From contig JABMNV010000051.1 of assembly GCA_013203475.1 (NCBI GenBank), forward strand, positions 1 through 35,647: a DNA stretch of 35,647 nucleotides. Direction: 5' to 3'. Shown piece by piece: positions 15,534-22,700 of the stretch; the first letter of the stretch is position 1; each line of letters begins with the position of its first letter. The notes under the pieces were generated by a model that had not been told where the DNA came from, did not search any database, and worked only from the letters and a program-made list of their open reading frames with translations. Origin of the DNA: Acidobacteriota bacterium. GTDB lineage: Bacteria; Acidobacteriota; Vicinamibacteria; Vicinamibacterales; SCN-69-37. The position numbers were made by a program, and so were the translations under genes.

Positions 15534-16302
15534 CGGCGGACGCCCGGACCCCCGGGACCCCCCCGACTTGTATCGCCGCTTCGGCGCTCAGGAACGCGGC
15601 GTATTCCGTCTCTGACTCGACCGTGAGTTGACCCTTCATGCGGTAGTGACCCAAGCCGCAGAGCTGAGAGCAGGCGATGTCAAACGTGCCGGCCAGCACC
15701 GGCGTGAACCAGACCGGTGAAAGCAGCCCCGGCACCGCATCTTGTTTCACGCGCATCGCCGCCACGCCGAAGCTGTGAATGACGTCCTTGCTCGAGAGTC
15801 GGATCTCGACCGGGCGGTTGATGGGGAGGTGCAGGTCGTTGATCGTGACCAGGTCGTCGGCACCATGCAGTGATGATCGATCCAGGCCCACTGGATTCGA
15901 CGACGAAACCAGCTCGATTCTCGTCTCGCCAAACTCTCCGTCTGCGCCCGGGTAGTGGATGTTCCAGGCATACTGTTCTGCGATCACCCGAACGACCGTG
16001 GTGGACGGGGCAGTGGTGTCTGGCGGCAAGGTCTGTCGGAACCAGATGGGCAGCGCGATCACGACCAGCAGCACTCCTTCGGCCGCCACGATCGCGATCT
16101 CAGACCACAGCGCAGGTCGTCCACGTGTATCGGCGAGATCTGGCTCCGGCTGCCGACCTTCTCGAAACCGGATGAGCACCCACACGAAGTACGCGCCCCA
16201 GCCAGCAAACAGGGCAAACATCAGCCAGTGCACCAGTCGCAGCACCAGATCGATCTCGGGCGCGTGGGCCGAGCCCTGCGGCGGCAGCCACTGGTCAATC
16301 AC
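15463..16302 (-). CDS. ctaC: Cytochrome c oxidase subunit II
   Basis: Subunit II carries the CuA centre that receives electrons from cytochrome c in the periplasm. This 279-residue protein has two transmembrane helices (about residues 20-45 and 66-88) and then the cupredoxin domain. CuA ligands are complete: His176 in VIHSF, then Cys211, Cys215, His219 and Met222 in CSQLCGLGHYRM, plus the aromatic patch YAWNIHYPG. The start is GTG, overlapping the stop of the small upstream gene (GTGA). After EYAAFLSAEAAIQ, where relatives usually end, there are about 34 extra residues (VGGVPGVRAS... to GRDDQ) read from sequence that is antisense to a hypothetical-gene fragment. The natural stop appears lost and the tail acquired. 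Confidence 0.93.
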   Translation of the reverse strand: MIDQWLPPQGSAHAPEIDLVLRLVHWLMFALFAGWGAYFVWVLIRFREGRQPEPDLADTRGRPALWSEIAIVAAEGVLLVVIALPIWFRQTLPPDTTAPSTTVVRVIAEQYAWNIHYPGADGEFGETRIELVSSSNPVGLDRSSLHGADDLVTINDLHLPINRPVEIRLSSKDVIHSFGVAAMRVKQDAVPGLLSPVWFTPVLAGTFDIACSQLCGLGHYRMKGQLTVESETEYAAFLSAEAAIQVGGVPGVRASAVSHDAQEQVVARGPTGTHGRDDQ

Positions 16303-16499
16303 GATTGGCCCTCGTCATCATCGGCCCCCGCCGTCGGCTGCCCGTCGCGCTTGGCAAACCCAACAACAAACCGCCCAAAGACGCCCAGGACCACGGCCGT
16401 GACGCCAACCAGCACCAGCACCGCCGCCTGCACGCCGTCCGTCGTCGCGTTCTCTTCGACCCGGAAACAAATCGGGCAAGCGAGCGCGACGTCACTCAT
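16299..16499 (-). CDS. Small Cys-containing membrane protein of the oxidase operon
   Basis: This 66-residue protein lies between ctaE and ctaC. It starts MSDVALACPICFRVEENATT with a CPIC pair (Cys8, Cys11), has one strong transmembrane helix (about residues 24-47, VQAAVLVLVGVTAVVLGVFGRF in order), and ends in an acidic tail. It overlaps ctaC by the GTGA. Position and size suggest an accessory or assembly subunit, for example metal or heme handling by the CxxC, but it is not a known subunit IV that I recognise. The leader contains a run of 7-bp repeats. Confidence 0.7.
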   Translation of the reverse strand: MSDVALACPICFRVEENATTDGVQAAVLVLVGVTAVVLGVFGRFVVGFAKRDGQPTAGADDDEGQS

Positions 16500-16500
16500 G

Positions 16501-16542
16501 AGCACCCAGCACCCAGCACTGAGCACCCAGCACCCAGCACCC
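16501..16542. repeat. Six tandem 7-bp repeats upstream of the small oxidase-operon gene
   Basis: There are six uninterrupted units of AGCACCC, with the third changed to AGCACTG. On the coding strand they read GGGTGCT and end one base before the ATG at 16499, so the last unit occupies the ribosome-binding position. The ctaE stop is just upstream at 16550. The array is non-coding, and its copy number could vary by slippage. Confidence 0.85.
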
Positions 16543-16549
16543 TTGACTG

Positions 16550-17131
16550 TCACAACAAATACAACCCCACAAATATCGTGAGCCAGACGAGGTCGACGAA
16601 GGCCCAGTAGCGCGTCACTGCCTGCAGTCGCCCGCGCGTCATTGCCTCGCCCACAGATGAGGCGCCGGCCAATATCCACATGTTGGCGATCAGGCCCCCG
16701 ACCACGTGCAGGGCGTGAAGGCCGGTCAGCGTGAAATACATCGCGAAGAACGTGTTCGTCGCGGGCCGAACCCCCTCCACCCACTCGGTCCGATACTCGA
16801 AGCCCTTCATCGCGAGGAAGACGAGCGCCAGTGCCGAAGCCGCCAGAACCAGCGGCCGGTAGTGGCCAACTCTCGCACGTCGGGTTCGACTCATCAGCAC
16901 CAAGACCCACACCAGCACCATGGTGTTGATGGATCCCAGGCCGAGATGCAGCACCTCGCGACCCACGGGCCAGTCCTCTGCCGACACGCGCAACAGTGCG
17001 TACGACGAGAACAGCGCGCCAAATAACATGACCTCTGACGCAATGAACAGCCAGAACCCCATCGTCACATTGCTCACACCGGTGTCGGCGCGCGGCTCGG
17101 TCGTGTAAGGAATGGGGGCATGTCCGCTCAT
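16550..17131 (-). CDS. ctaE: Cytochrome c oxidase subunit III
   Basis: This 193-residue protein starts at the ATG at 17131, which overlaps the ctaD stop (ATGA). It shows the five-helix form of subunit III: TMGFWLFIASEVMLFGALFSSYALLR, VLHLGLGSINTMVLV, LVLAASALALVFLAMKGFEY, NTFFAMYFTLTGLHALHVVGGLI, and RYWAFVDLVWLTIFVGLYLL. The Glu in ASEVMLF and the TGLHALHV-GG block are conserved. It supports subunit I in the membrane. Strict 4-bp coupling places it in one operon with ctaD, the small Cys protein and ctaC. Confidence 0.93.
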   Translation of the reverse strand: MSGHAPIPYTTEPRADTGVSNVTMGFWLFIASEVMLFGALFSSYALLRVSAEDWPVGREVLHLGLGSINTMVLVWVLVLMSRTRRARVGHYRPLVLAASALALVFLAMKGFEYRTEWVEGVRPATNTFFAMYFTLTGLHALHVVGGLIANMWILAGASSVGEAMTRGRLQAVTRYWAFVDLVWLTIFVGLYLL

Positions 17132-18732
17132 GACCGCCCCTGCCACTCTCGTGTCGTAGACTGCCACGGATTGTCCGGTGCCGTTCTCGGCTTCCTCAGC
17201 GTGAGGATGAGGTTGACGATGAAGAACAATTGGACCAGTCCCAAGGCCACCGCTGCCCACGCCTGAAGCTCGTACGTGAATTCGAACCCCGCGCTGGCGG
17301 CGTAGGTGCGACCACCGTCAAAGAGTCGGCGGTTGAGTCCTGCCAGTCCCTGCGCAAACATCGGCATGAAGATCAGGTTCATCGTGATGAGCGATCCCCA
17401 GAAATGCCAGCGACCCAGACGTTCGTCCAGCAGGCGTCCACTGATTCTTGGGAACCAGTGGTAGATACCCGCAAAGAGTGCGAACAGCGTGCCGGGAGCC
17501 ACGATGTAGTGAAAGTGCCCGATCACGTAGTAGGTGTCATGCAGCGGGATGTCAGACGCGGCCAGTCCCAGCGGCAGTCCGGTCAGTCCGCCGATGCCGA
17601 ACATTGGCAGGAACGCCAACGCAAAAAGGGCAGGCACGGTGAATCGAATCGATCCCCCATGCAGTGACAACACGAGCGATGACAGGATGATCACCGACGG
17701 CACCGAGATGATCATGGTCGTCACCTGAAAGAACGCGCTCATCGTCGGTCCCATGCCGGTCAGGAACATGTGGTGAGCCCACACCAGAAACGACATGAAT
17801 CCCATAAACAGCGCGGCGCCCACCATGCCGCGATAGCCCCAGAGCGGCTTGCGTGTGCTCGTGGTGATCACCTCGGCGACGATGCCGAACGCCGGCAGGA
17901 TGAGGACGTACACCTCAGGGTGAGCGAGAAACCAGAACAGGTGCTGCCAGAGGATTGGACTGCCCCCGCCGCTCACCGCCAGCGCCTGCCCTGAGACGAC
18001 GAGTCCGCTTGGCAGGAAAAAGCTTGTGCCCGCGAGTCGATCCATCAGTTGCAGAATCGCCGCGGCCTGCAGTGGAGGAAACGCGAGCAGCAACAGAAAC
18101 GATGTCACCAGCTGCGACCACACGAAAAACGGCAGTGTCATCATCGTCATCCCCGGCGCGCGCAGCTGCAGGATGGTGACGATGATGTTGATTGAGGCGA
18201 AGAGTGACGAAACGATCAGCAGAAACATGCCGACCAACCAGGCCGTCTGTCCTGAGGTGGCCAGGATCGAGAGTGGCGGGTAGGCCGTCCACCCGCTGTT
18301 GGCCGCGCCGCCTGGCAGGAAGAAGCTGGCCAGCATGACGAGTCCGGCCATCAGATAGATCCAATAGCTCAGCATGTTGAGTCGGGGAAACGCCATGTCT
18401 GGCGCGCCGATCATCAACGGGATCAAATAGTTGCCGAATGCGCCGACCGCCAGCGGGACGACAGCGAGAAACACCATGATGGTGCCGTGCATCGCGCCCA
18501 ACTGGTTGTAGAACTCGGGGAGCATGAACCCCCCGGGGGCGTTGCCCGCACCCAGGAGACCGCCGAGCGGCAGCGGGTCAGCTGGCCAGGCCAGTTGCCA
18601 TCGAATCAGCAGGATCAGCAGGAATCCCAGCAGCAGAAACGTCAGGCTGGTCCAGCCGTACTGCAGGCCCACGACCTTGTGATCGGTGGAAAAGATGCGC
18701 ATCTGCGTCCGTGATTCTATACTGCTGACCAT
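17128..18732 (-). CDS. ctaD: Cytochrome c oxidase subunit I
   Basis: This is the heme-copper subunit of the terminal oxidase: it reduces O2 and pumps protons in the cytoplasmic membrane. Twelve hydrophobic segments are visible, with IFSTDHKVVGLQY at the N-terminus, the low-spin heme His in GAMHGTIMVF, the CuB/Tyr block HLFWFLAHPEVYVLILP, the His-His pair in WAHHMFLTGM, and HDTYYVIGHFHYIV carrying heme ligands. HPEVY indicates an A-type oxidase. The start is ambiguous: ATG at 18732 shares its CATG with the divergent small gene, while ATG at 18702 (MRIFSTDHK) is also reasonable and would leave room for a promoter. It is first in the ctaD-ctaE-small-ctaC operon; no cytochrome c or assembly gene is in the window. 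Confidence 0.95.
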   Translation of the reverse strand: MVSSIESRTQMRIFSTDHKVVGLQYGWTSLTFLLLGFLLILLIRWQLAWPADPLPLGGLLGAGNAPGGFMLPEFYNQLGAMHGTIMVFLAVVPLAVGAFGNYLIPLMIGAPDMAFPRLNMLSYWIYLMAGLVMLASFFLPGGAANSGWTAYPPLSILATSGQTAWLVGMFLLIVSSLFASINIIVTILQLRAPGMTMMTLPFFVWSQLVTSFLLLLAFPPLQAAAILQLMDRLAGTSFFLPSGLVVSGQALAVSGGGSPILWQHLFWFLAHPEVYVLILPAFGIVAEVITTSTRKPLWGYRGMVGAALFMGFMSFLVWAHHMFLTGMGPTMSAFFQVTTMIISVPSVIILSSLVLSLHGGSIRFTVPALFALAFLPMFGIGGLTGLPLGLAASDIPLHDTYYVIGHFHYIVAPGTLFALFAGIYHWFPRISGRLLDERLGRWHFWGSLITMNLIFMPMFAQGLAGLNRRLFDGGRTYAASAGFEFTYELQAWAAVALGLVQLFFIVNLILTLRKPRTAPDNPWQSTTREWQGRS

Positions 18733-18733
18733 G
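18716..18733. promoter_or_regulatory. Possible shared bidirectional -10 region and CATG start overlap
   Basis: TATACT on the plus strand (18718-18723) shares its TATA with TATAGA on the minus strand (18721-18716). On the plus strand the box ends 7 nt before the ATG at 18731; on the minus strand it lies 14 nt before the alternative ctaD ATG at 18702. The plus ATG and the longer ctaD ATG share CATG at 18730-18733. No good -35 was found on either side. Confidence 0.35.
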
Positions 18734-18862
18734 CCCGCAACCCACACGCACCCGTCGGCACCCGCCGACGAGCCGGATCTGTCGTCCCGCTACGTCCTGG
18801 TCCTGGTCCTCGAGGTCGTCGTCATCGCCGTGCTGTATTGGCTCGGCCGCTACTTCGGATAA
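18731..18862 (+). CDS. Small single-helix membrane protein before a Na+/solute symporter
   Basis: This 43-residue protein begins MPATHTHPSAPADEPDLSSR, a hydrophilic, His- and Pro-rich head, and continues into one transmembrane helix (YVLVLVLEVVVIAVLYWLG) ending GRYFG. It ends 4 bp before the symporter start, so the two are almost certainly co-transcribed. Small helper subunits before SSS-type transporters are known in other bacteria (for example the DUF4212 type), but this one is shorter and I do not recognise its family. It could stabilise or modulate the symporter. Confidence 0.65.
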   Translation: MPATHTHPSAPADEPDLSSRYVLVLVLEVVVIAVLYWLGRYFG

Positions 18863-18866
18863 GCCC

Positions 18867-20594
18867 ATGCATTGGATTGACTGGACCATCGTTGTTGTCT
18901 ATCTCGTGTGGATCGTCTGGACCGGCTTGCGGCTGAGCCGGCAGACGGAGAAGCTCGAAGGCTATTTTCTGGCCAGTCGATCGCTGCCGTGGTGGGCAGT
19001 CGGCCTGTCTGTCATGGCCACACAGCTGTCGGCCATCACGCTCGTGGGCACCACGGGGCAGGGGTATGTGGCCGGCCTGAGTTTCGTGCAGTTCTACTTC
19101 GGACTGCCGTTAGCCATGATCATCCTGTCGCTGACGGTCGTGCCGTTTTTCCATCGCGCCAAGGTCTATACCGCCTACGAATACCTCGAGCGGCGATTTG
19201 ACTCCAAGACGCGCATGATCACGGCCCTGTTGTTCCTGGTGTCCCGCGGGATGGCGACCGGCGCGATCATCGCGGCGCCCGCCGTCATTCTGTCGGTCAT
19301 CTTCGGATGGAACGTGGTCTTCACGATTCTGGCGTTTGGCGTCCCCACGATTTTCTACACCATGAAAGGTGGCGTGCAGGCCGTCACGTGGGCCGACGTC
19401 AAACAGATGTACGTCATCGTCGGCGGACTGATCGCGGCCGTGGTGGCCCTGATCATGGGCTTGCCTGATGACGTGAGCCTTGGCGCAGCCCTGCACACGG
19501 CCGGCGCCGTCGGCAAGATGCAGGCGCTCGACTTCAGTTTCGACACGACGAATCAGTACACGTTCTGGTCAGGGCTCATCGGTGGCTTGTTCCTCATGTT
19601 GTCGTATTTCGGCTGCGACCAGAGTCAGGTGCAACGCTACCTGACCGCCAAGTCTGTGGACCAGGCCCGCCGCTCGCTCTTGATGAGCGCCTACTGGAAG
19701 ATCCCCCTTCAGGTGCTGGTGTTGATGACCGGCGTGTTGATGTTCACGTTCTTCCTGTTTACCCAGGGACCCATGCTCTTCAAGACGTCGCATCTGGCCC
19801 AGGTGCAGGCCAGCGACCGCGCCGGCGAATACGCCGCGCTCGAACAGGAATACGGCGTGGCGTTCCAGACTAGGCGAGCCGCGGCGATGGCCATGGTTGA
19901 GGCGCAGACCGATCAGACGCCCGTCGACGTCGCGGCATCTGCACGGACAGCGTTTGTGCAGTCTGACGAGGCCATTCGAGACGTGCGGGCGAGAGCGAAG
20001 TCGCTGGTCATCGACACGACGACCGACAAGGCGTACAACGACACGAACTACGTGTTTCCGACGTTCGTGACCAAATATATGCCGATTGGATTTGTCGGCC
20101 TGATCATCGCCGCCATTTTTGCCGCAGCGATGTCGAGCGTGGCCGCCGAACTCAACTCGTTGGCCACGGCCTCCGTGATCGACGTCTATCGTCGCTACCT
20201 CCACCCCGTGGACGAAGACGCGCACTACGTGATGGTGTCCAAGTATGCGACCGTGTTCTGGGGGCTGTTCGCTTGCGGTATTGCCACGTTTGCGGCCGAC
20301 ATGGGATCACTGATCGAAGTGGTCAACAAGTTTGGATCCTATTTCTACGGATCAATCCTCGGCGTCTTTATCCTGGCGCTGGGCGTGAAAAGGGCCAATG
20401 GCCACGGCGCTTTTGTCGGGCTTATCGTCGGCATGCTGGCGGTAGCCTTTGTGGCCTACACCACCAACACCGCGTATCTCTGGCAGAACGTCGTGGGAGC
20501 GGTCGTGGTGACCGTGGTGGGGACCATTGTGTCGAGTGTGACGGGTGGCCCTGCCAAGTCCGTGAGCGACAGCGACGTGCTGACGAGCGCTTAG
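18867..20594 (+). CDS. Sodium/solute symporter (SSS family)
   Basis: This 575-residue protein has about 13 transmembrane helices of the LeuT-fold SSS family. Signature parts are DWTIVVVYLVWIVWTGLRLSR, EGYFLASRSLPWWAVGLSVMATQLSAITLVG (the unwound Na+-site helix), YTAYEYLERRFD, GGVQAVTWADVKQ, MLSYFGCDQSQVQRYLTAKS and AAIFAAAMSSVAAELNSLATASVIDVYRR, the last being the C-terminal signature. Between about residues 305 and 395 it carries an Ala- and Gln-rich soluble insertion longer than in most members. The substrate cannot be read. Next to a terminal oxidase it may import a respirable substrate, but that is only context. Confidence 0.9.
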   Translation: MHWIDWTIVVVYLVWIVWTGLRLSRQTEKLEGYFLASRSLPWWAVGLSVMATQLSAITLVGTTGQGYVAGLSFVQFYFGLPLAMIILSLTVVPFFHRAKVYTAYEYLERRFDSKTRMITALLFLVSRGMATGAIIAAPAVILSVIFGWNVVFTILAFGVPTIFYTMKGGVQAVTWADVKQMYVIVGGLIAAVVALIMGLPDDVSLGAALHTAGAVGKMQALDFSFDTTNQYTFWSGLIGGLFLMLSYFGCDQSQVQRYLTAKSVDQARRSLLMSAYWKIPLQVLVLMTGVLMFTFFLFTQGPMLFKTSHLAQVQASDRAGEYAALEQEYGVAFQTRRAAAMAMVEAQTDQTPVDVAASARTAFVQSDEAIRDVRARAKSLVIDTTTDKAYNDTNYVFPTFVTKYMPIGFVGLIIAAIFAAAMSSVAAELNSLATASVIDVYRRYLHPVDEDAHYVMVSKYATVFWGLFACGIATFAADMGSLIEVVNKFGSYFYGSILGVFILALGVKRANGHGAFVGLIVGMLAVAFVAYTTNTAYLWQNVVGAVVVTVVGTIVSSVTGGPAKSVSDSDVLTSA

Positions 20595-20634
20595 TGTCCT
20601 GTATCAGTGATCAGCGAAGCGTGATGGACGATTG

Positions 20635-21726
20635 ATGCGGTTCGCGGTTGTGATCTCGGCCGTCGTCCTGACTGGCGCGGTGGCACTGGCGCAGCCGCAG
20701 CCTCGGCAGTACGACGTCGTCATCATCAATGCGCGACTTGTCGACGGCACTGGCGCACCCGCGCGGATGGCGAGTGTGGGCATCCGGGCCGGCCGGATTG
20801 TCCGCATCGGCGAGGTCAGTCCGGGTCAGAGCAGCGAGGTGATCGACGCCCGCAGCGCTGTCGTGGCCCCTGGACTCGTCGTGGCGAGCGACGATGCCGT
20901 GCATGGGCCGGGCGTGACAACGGTCGTGGCCGGAACCAGAGGACTGTCTGTCCTTGATGTGGCACAAGAGCTTCAGCGCATCGACGAATCGGGCGCAACG
21001 ACCAACTATGCGACGATGATCGGCCACGCCACCGTTCGTCTGTCGGTGATGGGACGCATCGACCGGGGGCCGACGGTCTCGGAACTCAAGCGGATGAAGG
21101 CGCTGGTGTTTCGAGGCATCGCCGATGGGGCTTTGGGTCTGTCAACCGACCTCACTGACAGTCCGGGTCGCTACGCCGAGGAGCCCGAGATCGTGGAATT
21201 GGCTCGCGTGGCAGGCAATGAAGACGGGTTGTACGCCTCCTACGCCCCCGGTGATGCTGTGGCGGGCGTCGAGGCGGTGCGCAAGGCGATCAAGATTGGG
21301 AGCGTGACCGGGATGGCTGTGCGAATTGCTCGCACCGCGGCGAACGGTGTGGCCGACGCCCTGATCGATGCGGCACGGGTGGGTGGAGCGGACGTGACGG
21401 TCACTGAGGAACGCGGGCCCGGTTTCGCGCTTGCGGATCTTTCTTCTGAGAGGCGCGAGCGTGATGGCGTGTCGCTGGAAGAGGCGGTGCGGCGCCTGAC
21501 ATCGCAGGTGGCCCGGCAGTTCGGTCTGCAGGGACGGGGCGAGATTCGAGTCGGGGCTGCCGCTGATCTGATCGTGTTTGATCCTGCACGGGCGGGTCAG
21601 GCCGCTGGACTGAGCCATGTTCTGGTCAATGGCGTCGTCACCATGCGTGAGGGCGCGCCCGGGCTGGAGCGGGCAGGTCAGGTGCTGCGGCGCCAGGATG
21701 TGCGTGATCAGCAGGCTTGGCATTGA
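20635..21726 (+). CDS. Exported amidohydrolase-like protein without metal ligands
   Basis: This 363-residue protein has a signal peptide (hydrophobic core about residues 4-17, ending ALAQ). The N-terminal beta domain YDVVIINARLVDGTGAP...VGIRAGRIVRIGE and the C-terminal GRGEIRVGAAADLIVFDPARAG show the N-acyl-D-amino-acid deacylase family. The catalytic domain is shortened by over 100 residues, and each metal-binding site I can place is changed: the PGFIDxHxH motif is APGLVVASDD, the GNCGFS cysteine is GTRGLS, YxSHxR is YASYAP, and the later SHLK is absent. Conserved non-catalytic blocks such as MIGHATVR and ADGALGLSTDL remain. The frame is open throughout, so it is either a pseudoenzyme or a recent in-frame deletion product. 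It ends 33 bp before the MarR gene. Confidence 0.75.
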   Translation: MRFAVVISAVVLTGAVALAQPQPRQYDVVIINARLVDGTGAPARMASVGIRAGRIVRIGEVSPGQSSEVIDARSAVVAPGLVVASDDAVHGPGVTTVVAGTRGLSVLDVAQELQRIDESGATTNYATMIGHATVRLSVMGRIDRGPTVSELKRMKALVFRGIADGALGLSTDLTDSPGRYAEEPEIVELARVAGNEDGLYASYAPGDAVAGVEAVRKAIKIGSVTGMAVRIARTAANGVADALIDAARVGGADVTVTEERGPGFALADLSSERRERDGVSLEEAVRRLTSQVARQFGLQGRGEIRVGAAADLIVFDPARAGQAAGLSHVLVNGVVTMREGAPGLERAGQVLRRQDVRDQQAWH

Positions 21727-21751
21727 CAGTAATCCTCGAAACGAATATCGT
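21723..21751 (+). promoter_or_regulatory. Promoter of the marR-dinB operon
   Basis: TTGACA (21723-21728, full consensus) and TATCGT (21746-21751) are separated by 17 bp. The -10 box ends 8 nt before the ATG at 21760, and there is no Shine-Dalgarno, so the message is probably leaderless or nearly so. The repeated TATCGTG/TATCGTC over the -10 is a possible MarR operator for autoregulation. The -35 overlaps the stop codon of the amidohydrolase-like gene. Confidence 0.6.
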
Positions 21752-21759
21752 GTATCGTC

Positions 21760-22239
21760 ATGGTAAGAAGTACGACCGCCACCGAGCCACCACAGCTGGT
21801 GCCACGCACCAAGAAGACCAAGGTCCAGTATCAGGCGTATCTCTCGATCGTTCAGGCAGCTGAAGACATGCGGCGTGACTTCGCCGAACTGTTCAGAGCC
21901 TACGACTTGTCGACTCCTCAGTACAACGTGTTGCGCATTCTCCGTGGGGCAGGCCCGGACGGATTGATGTGCAGCGACGTGTCGAGTCGCCTGCTTACGC
22001 ACGACTCCGATGTCACGCGGTTGCTCGACCGATTGGACCGTCGTGGACTGATTGAGCGGGCGCGGAGTACCGAAGACCGACGTGTCGTGCGCGCCCACAT
22101 TACCGACGTGGGACTGGTCTTGCTGGCTTCGCTGGACGGGCCCGTCGATGCATTGCACCAACGTCAGTTGGGGCACGTGAGTCAGGCGCGCCTGATCGAA
22201 GTGTCCACACTGCTCACCGATGTTCGGAAACAACGATGA
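21760..22239 (+). CDS. MarR-family transcriptional regulator
   Basis: This 159-residue winged-helix regulator has a long dimerisation helix (AYLSIVQAAEDMRRDFAELFRAY), LSTPQYNVLRILRGAGPDGLMCSDVSSRLL for helices 2-3, the recognition helix and wing DSDVTRLLDRLDRRGLIERARSTEDRRVVRAHIT, and a C-terminal helix. DRR in the wing is the usual conserved Asp-Arg. It begins the operon and overlaps the DinB gene by ATGA, so it likely senses a small molecule and controls its own operon. The ligand is unknown. Confidence 0.92.
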   Translation: MVRSTTATEPPQLVPRTKKTKVQYQAYLSIVQAAEDMRRDFAELFRAYDLSTPQYNVLRILRGAGPDGLMCSDVSSRLLTHDSDVTRLLDRLDRRGLIERARSTEDRRVVRAHITDVGLVLLASLDGPVDALHQRQLGHVSQARLIEVSTLLTDVRKQR

Positions 22240-22700
22240 CGCCCTATGCCTCGTATGTCGCTGGACAAGACCCCCTCAACGTTCTGCGTTCCACCCTGGA
22301 CGGATACCGCGCGGTGTTCGCGCGCTCCACGGCCGCCGACTGGGCGGCGCCATGGGCGGAAGGTAAATGGACCGCCCATCAGGTGCTGGTCCACGTGACG
22401 CAGTGGGAGATGTTCTTCAGTGCGCGGGTGCGCATGGCGCTGGCGATGCCCGGCTATGTGGTGCAGGCCATGGAGCAGGACGACGTGCTGAACCTCGAGG
22501 CCCCCGTCGTGGACACCGCCACGGCTTCGGCCGCGTTCGAGGCCGTTCGGCGGATGAATATTGCCTTGATTGCCAGCCTGTCACTGGCTGACCTCGCTCG
22601 GAAGATCACCCATCCAGAGCGGGGTGAGATCGATGTCGAAGATCTGATCGTGACGTTGGCTGGCCATCCAGCTCACCATCTGACCCAGTTGACCAGATGA
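22236..22700 (+). CDS. DinB-family putative metal-dependent enzyme
   Basis: This 154-residue four-helix protein of the DinB/YfiT-like superfamily has a first helix LNVLRSTLDGYRAVFARST, then WAEGKWTAHQVLVHVTQWEMFF with the His-x5-His pair of helix 2, and a C-terminal LAGHPAHHLTQL supplying further histidines. Members use a three-His metal site in thiol-transferase or hydrolase reactions. It overlaps both neighbours by ATGA, indicating a tightly coupled operon with the MarR regulator. Confidence 0.85.
   Translation: MTPYASYVAGQDPLNVLRSTLDGYRAVFARSTAADWAAPWAEGKWTAHQVLVHVTQWEMFFSARVRMALAMPGYVVQAMEQDDVLNLEAPVVDTATASAAFEAVRRMNIALIASLSLADLARKITHPERGEIDVEDLIVTLAGHPAHHLTQLTR

Noticed and set aside
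21142-22233. Minus-strand frame of 363 codons
   Set aside because: It lies opposite the amidohydrolase-like and MarR genes and shows no protein family features.
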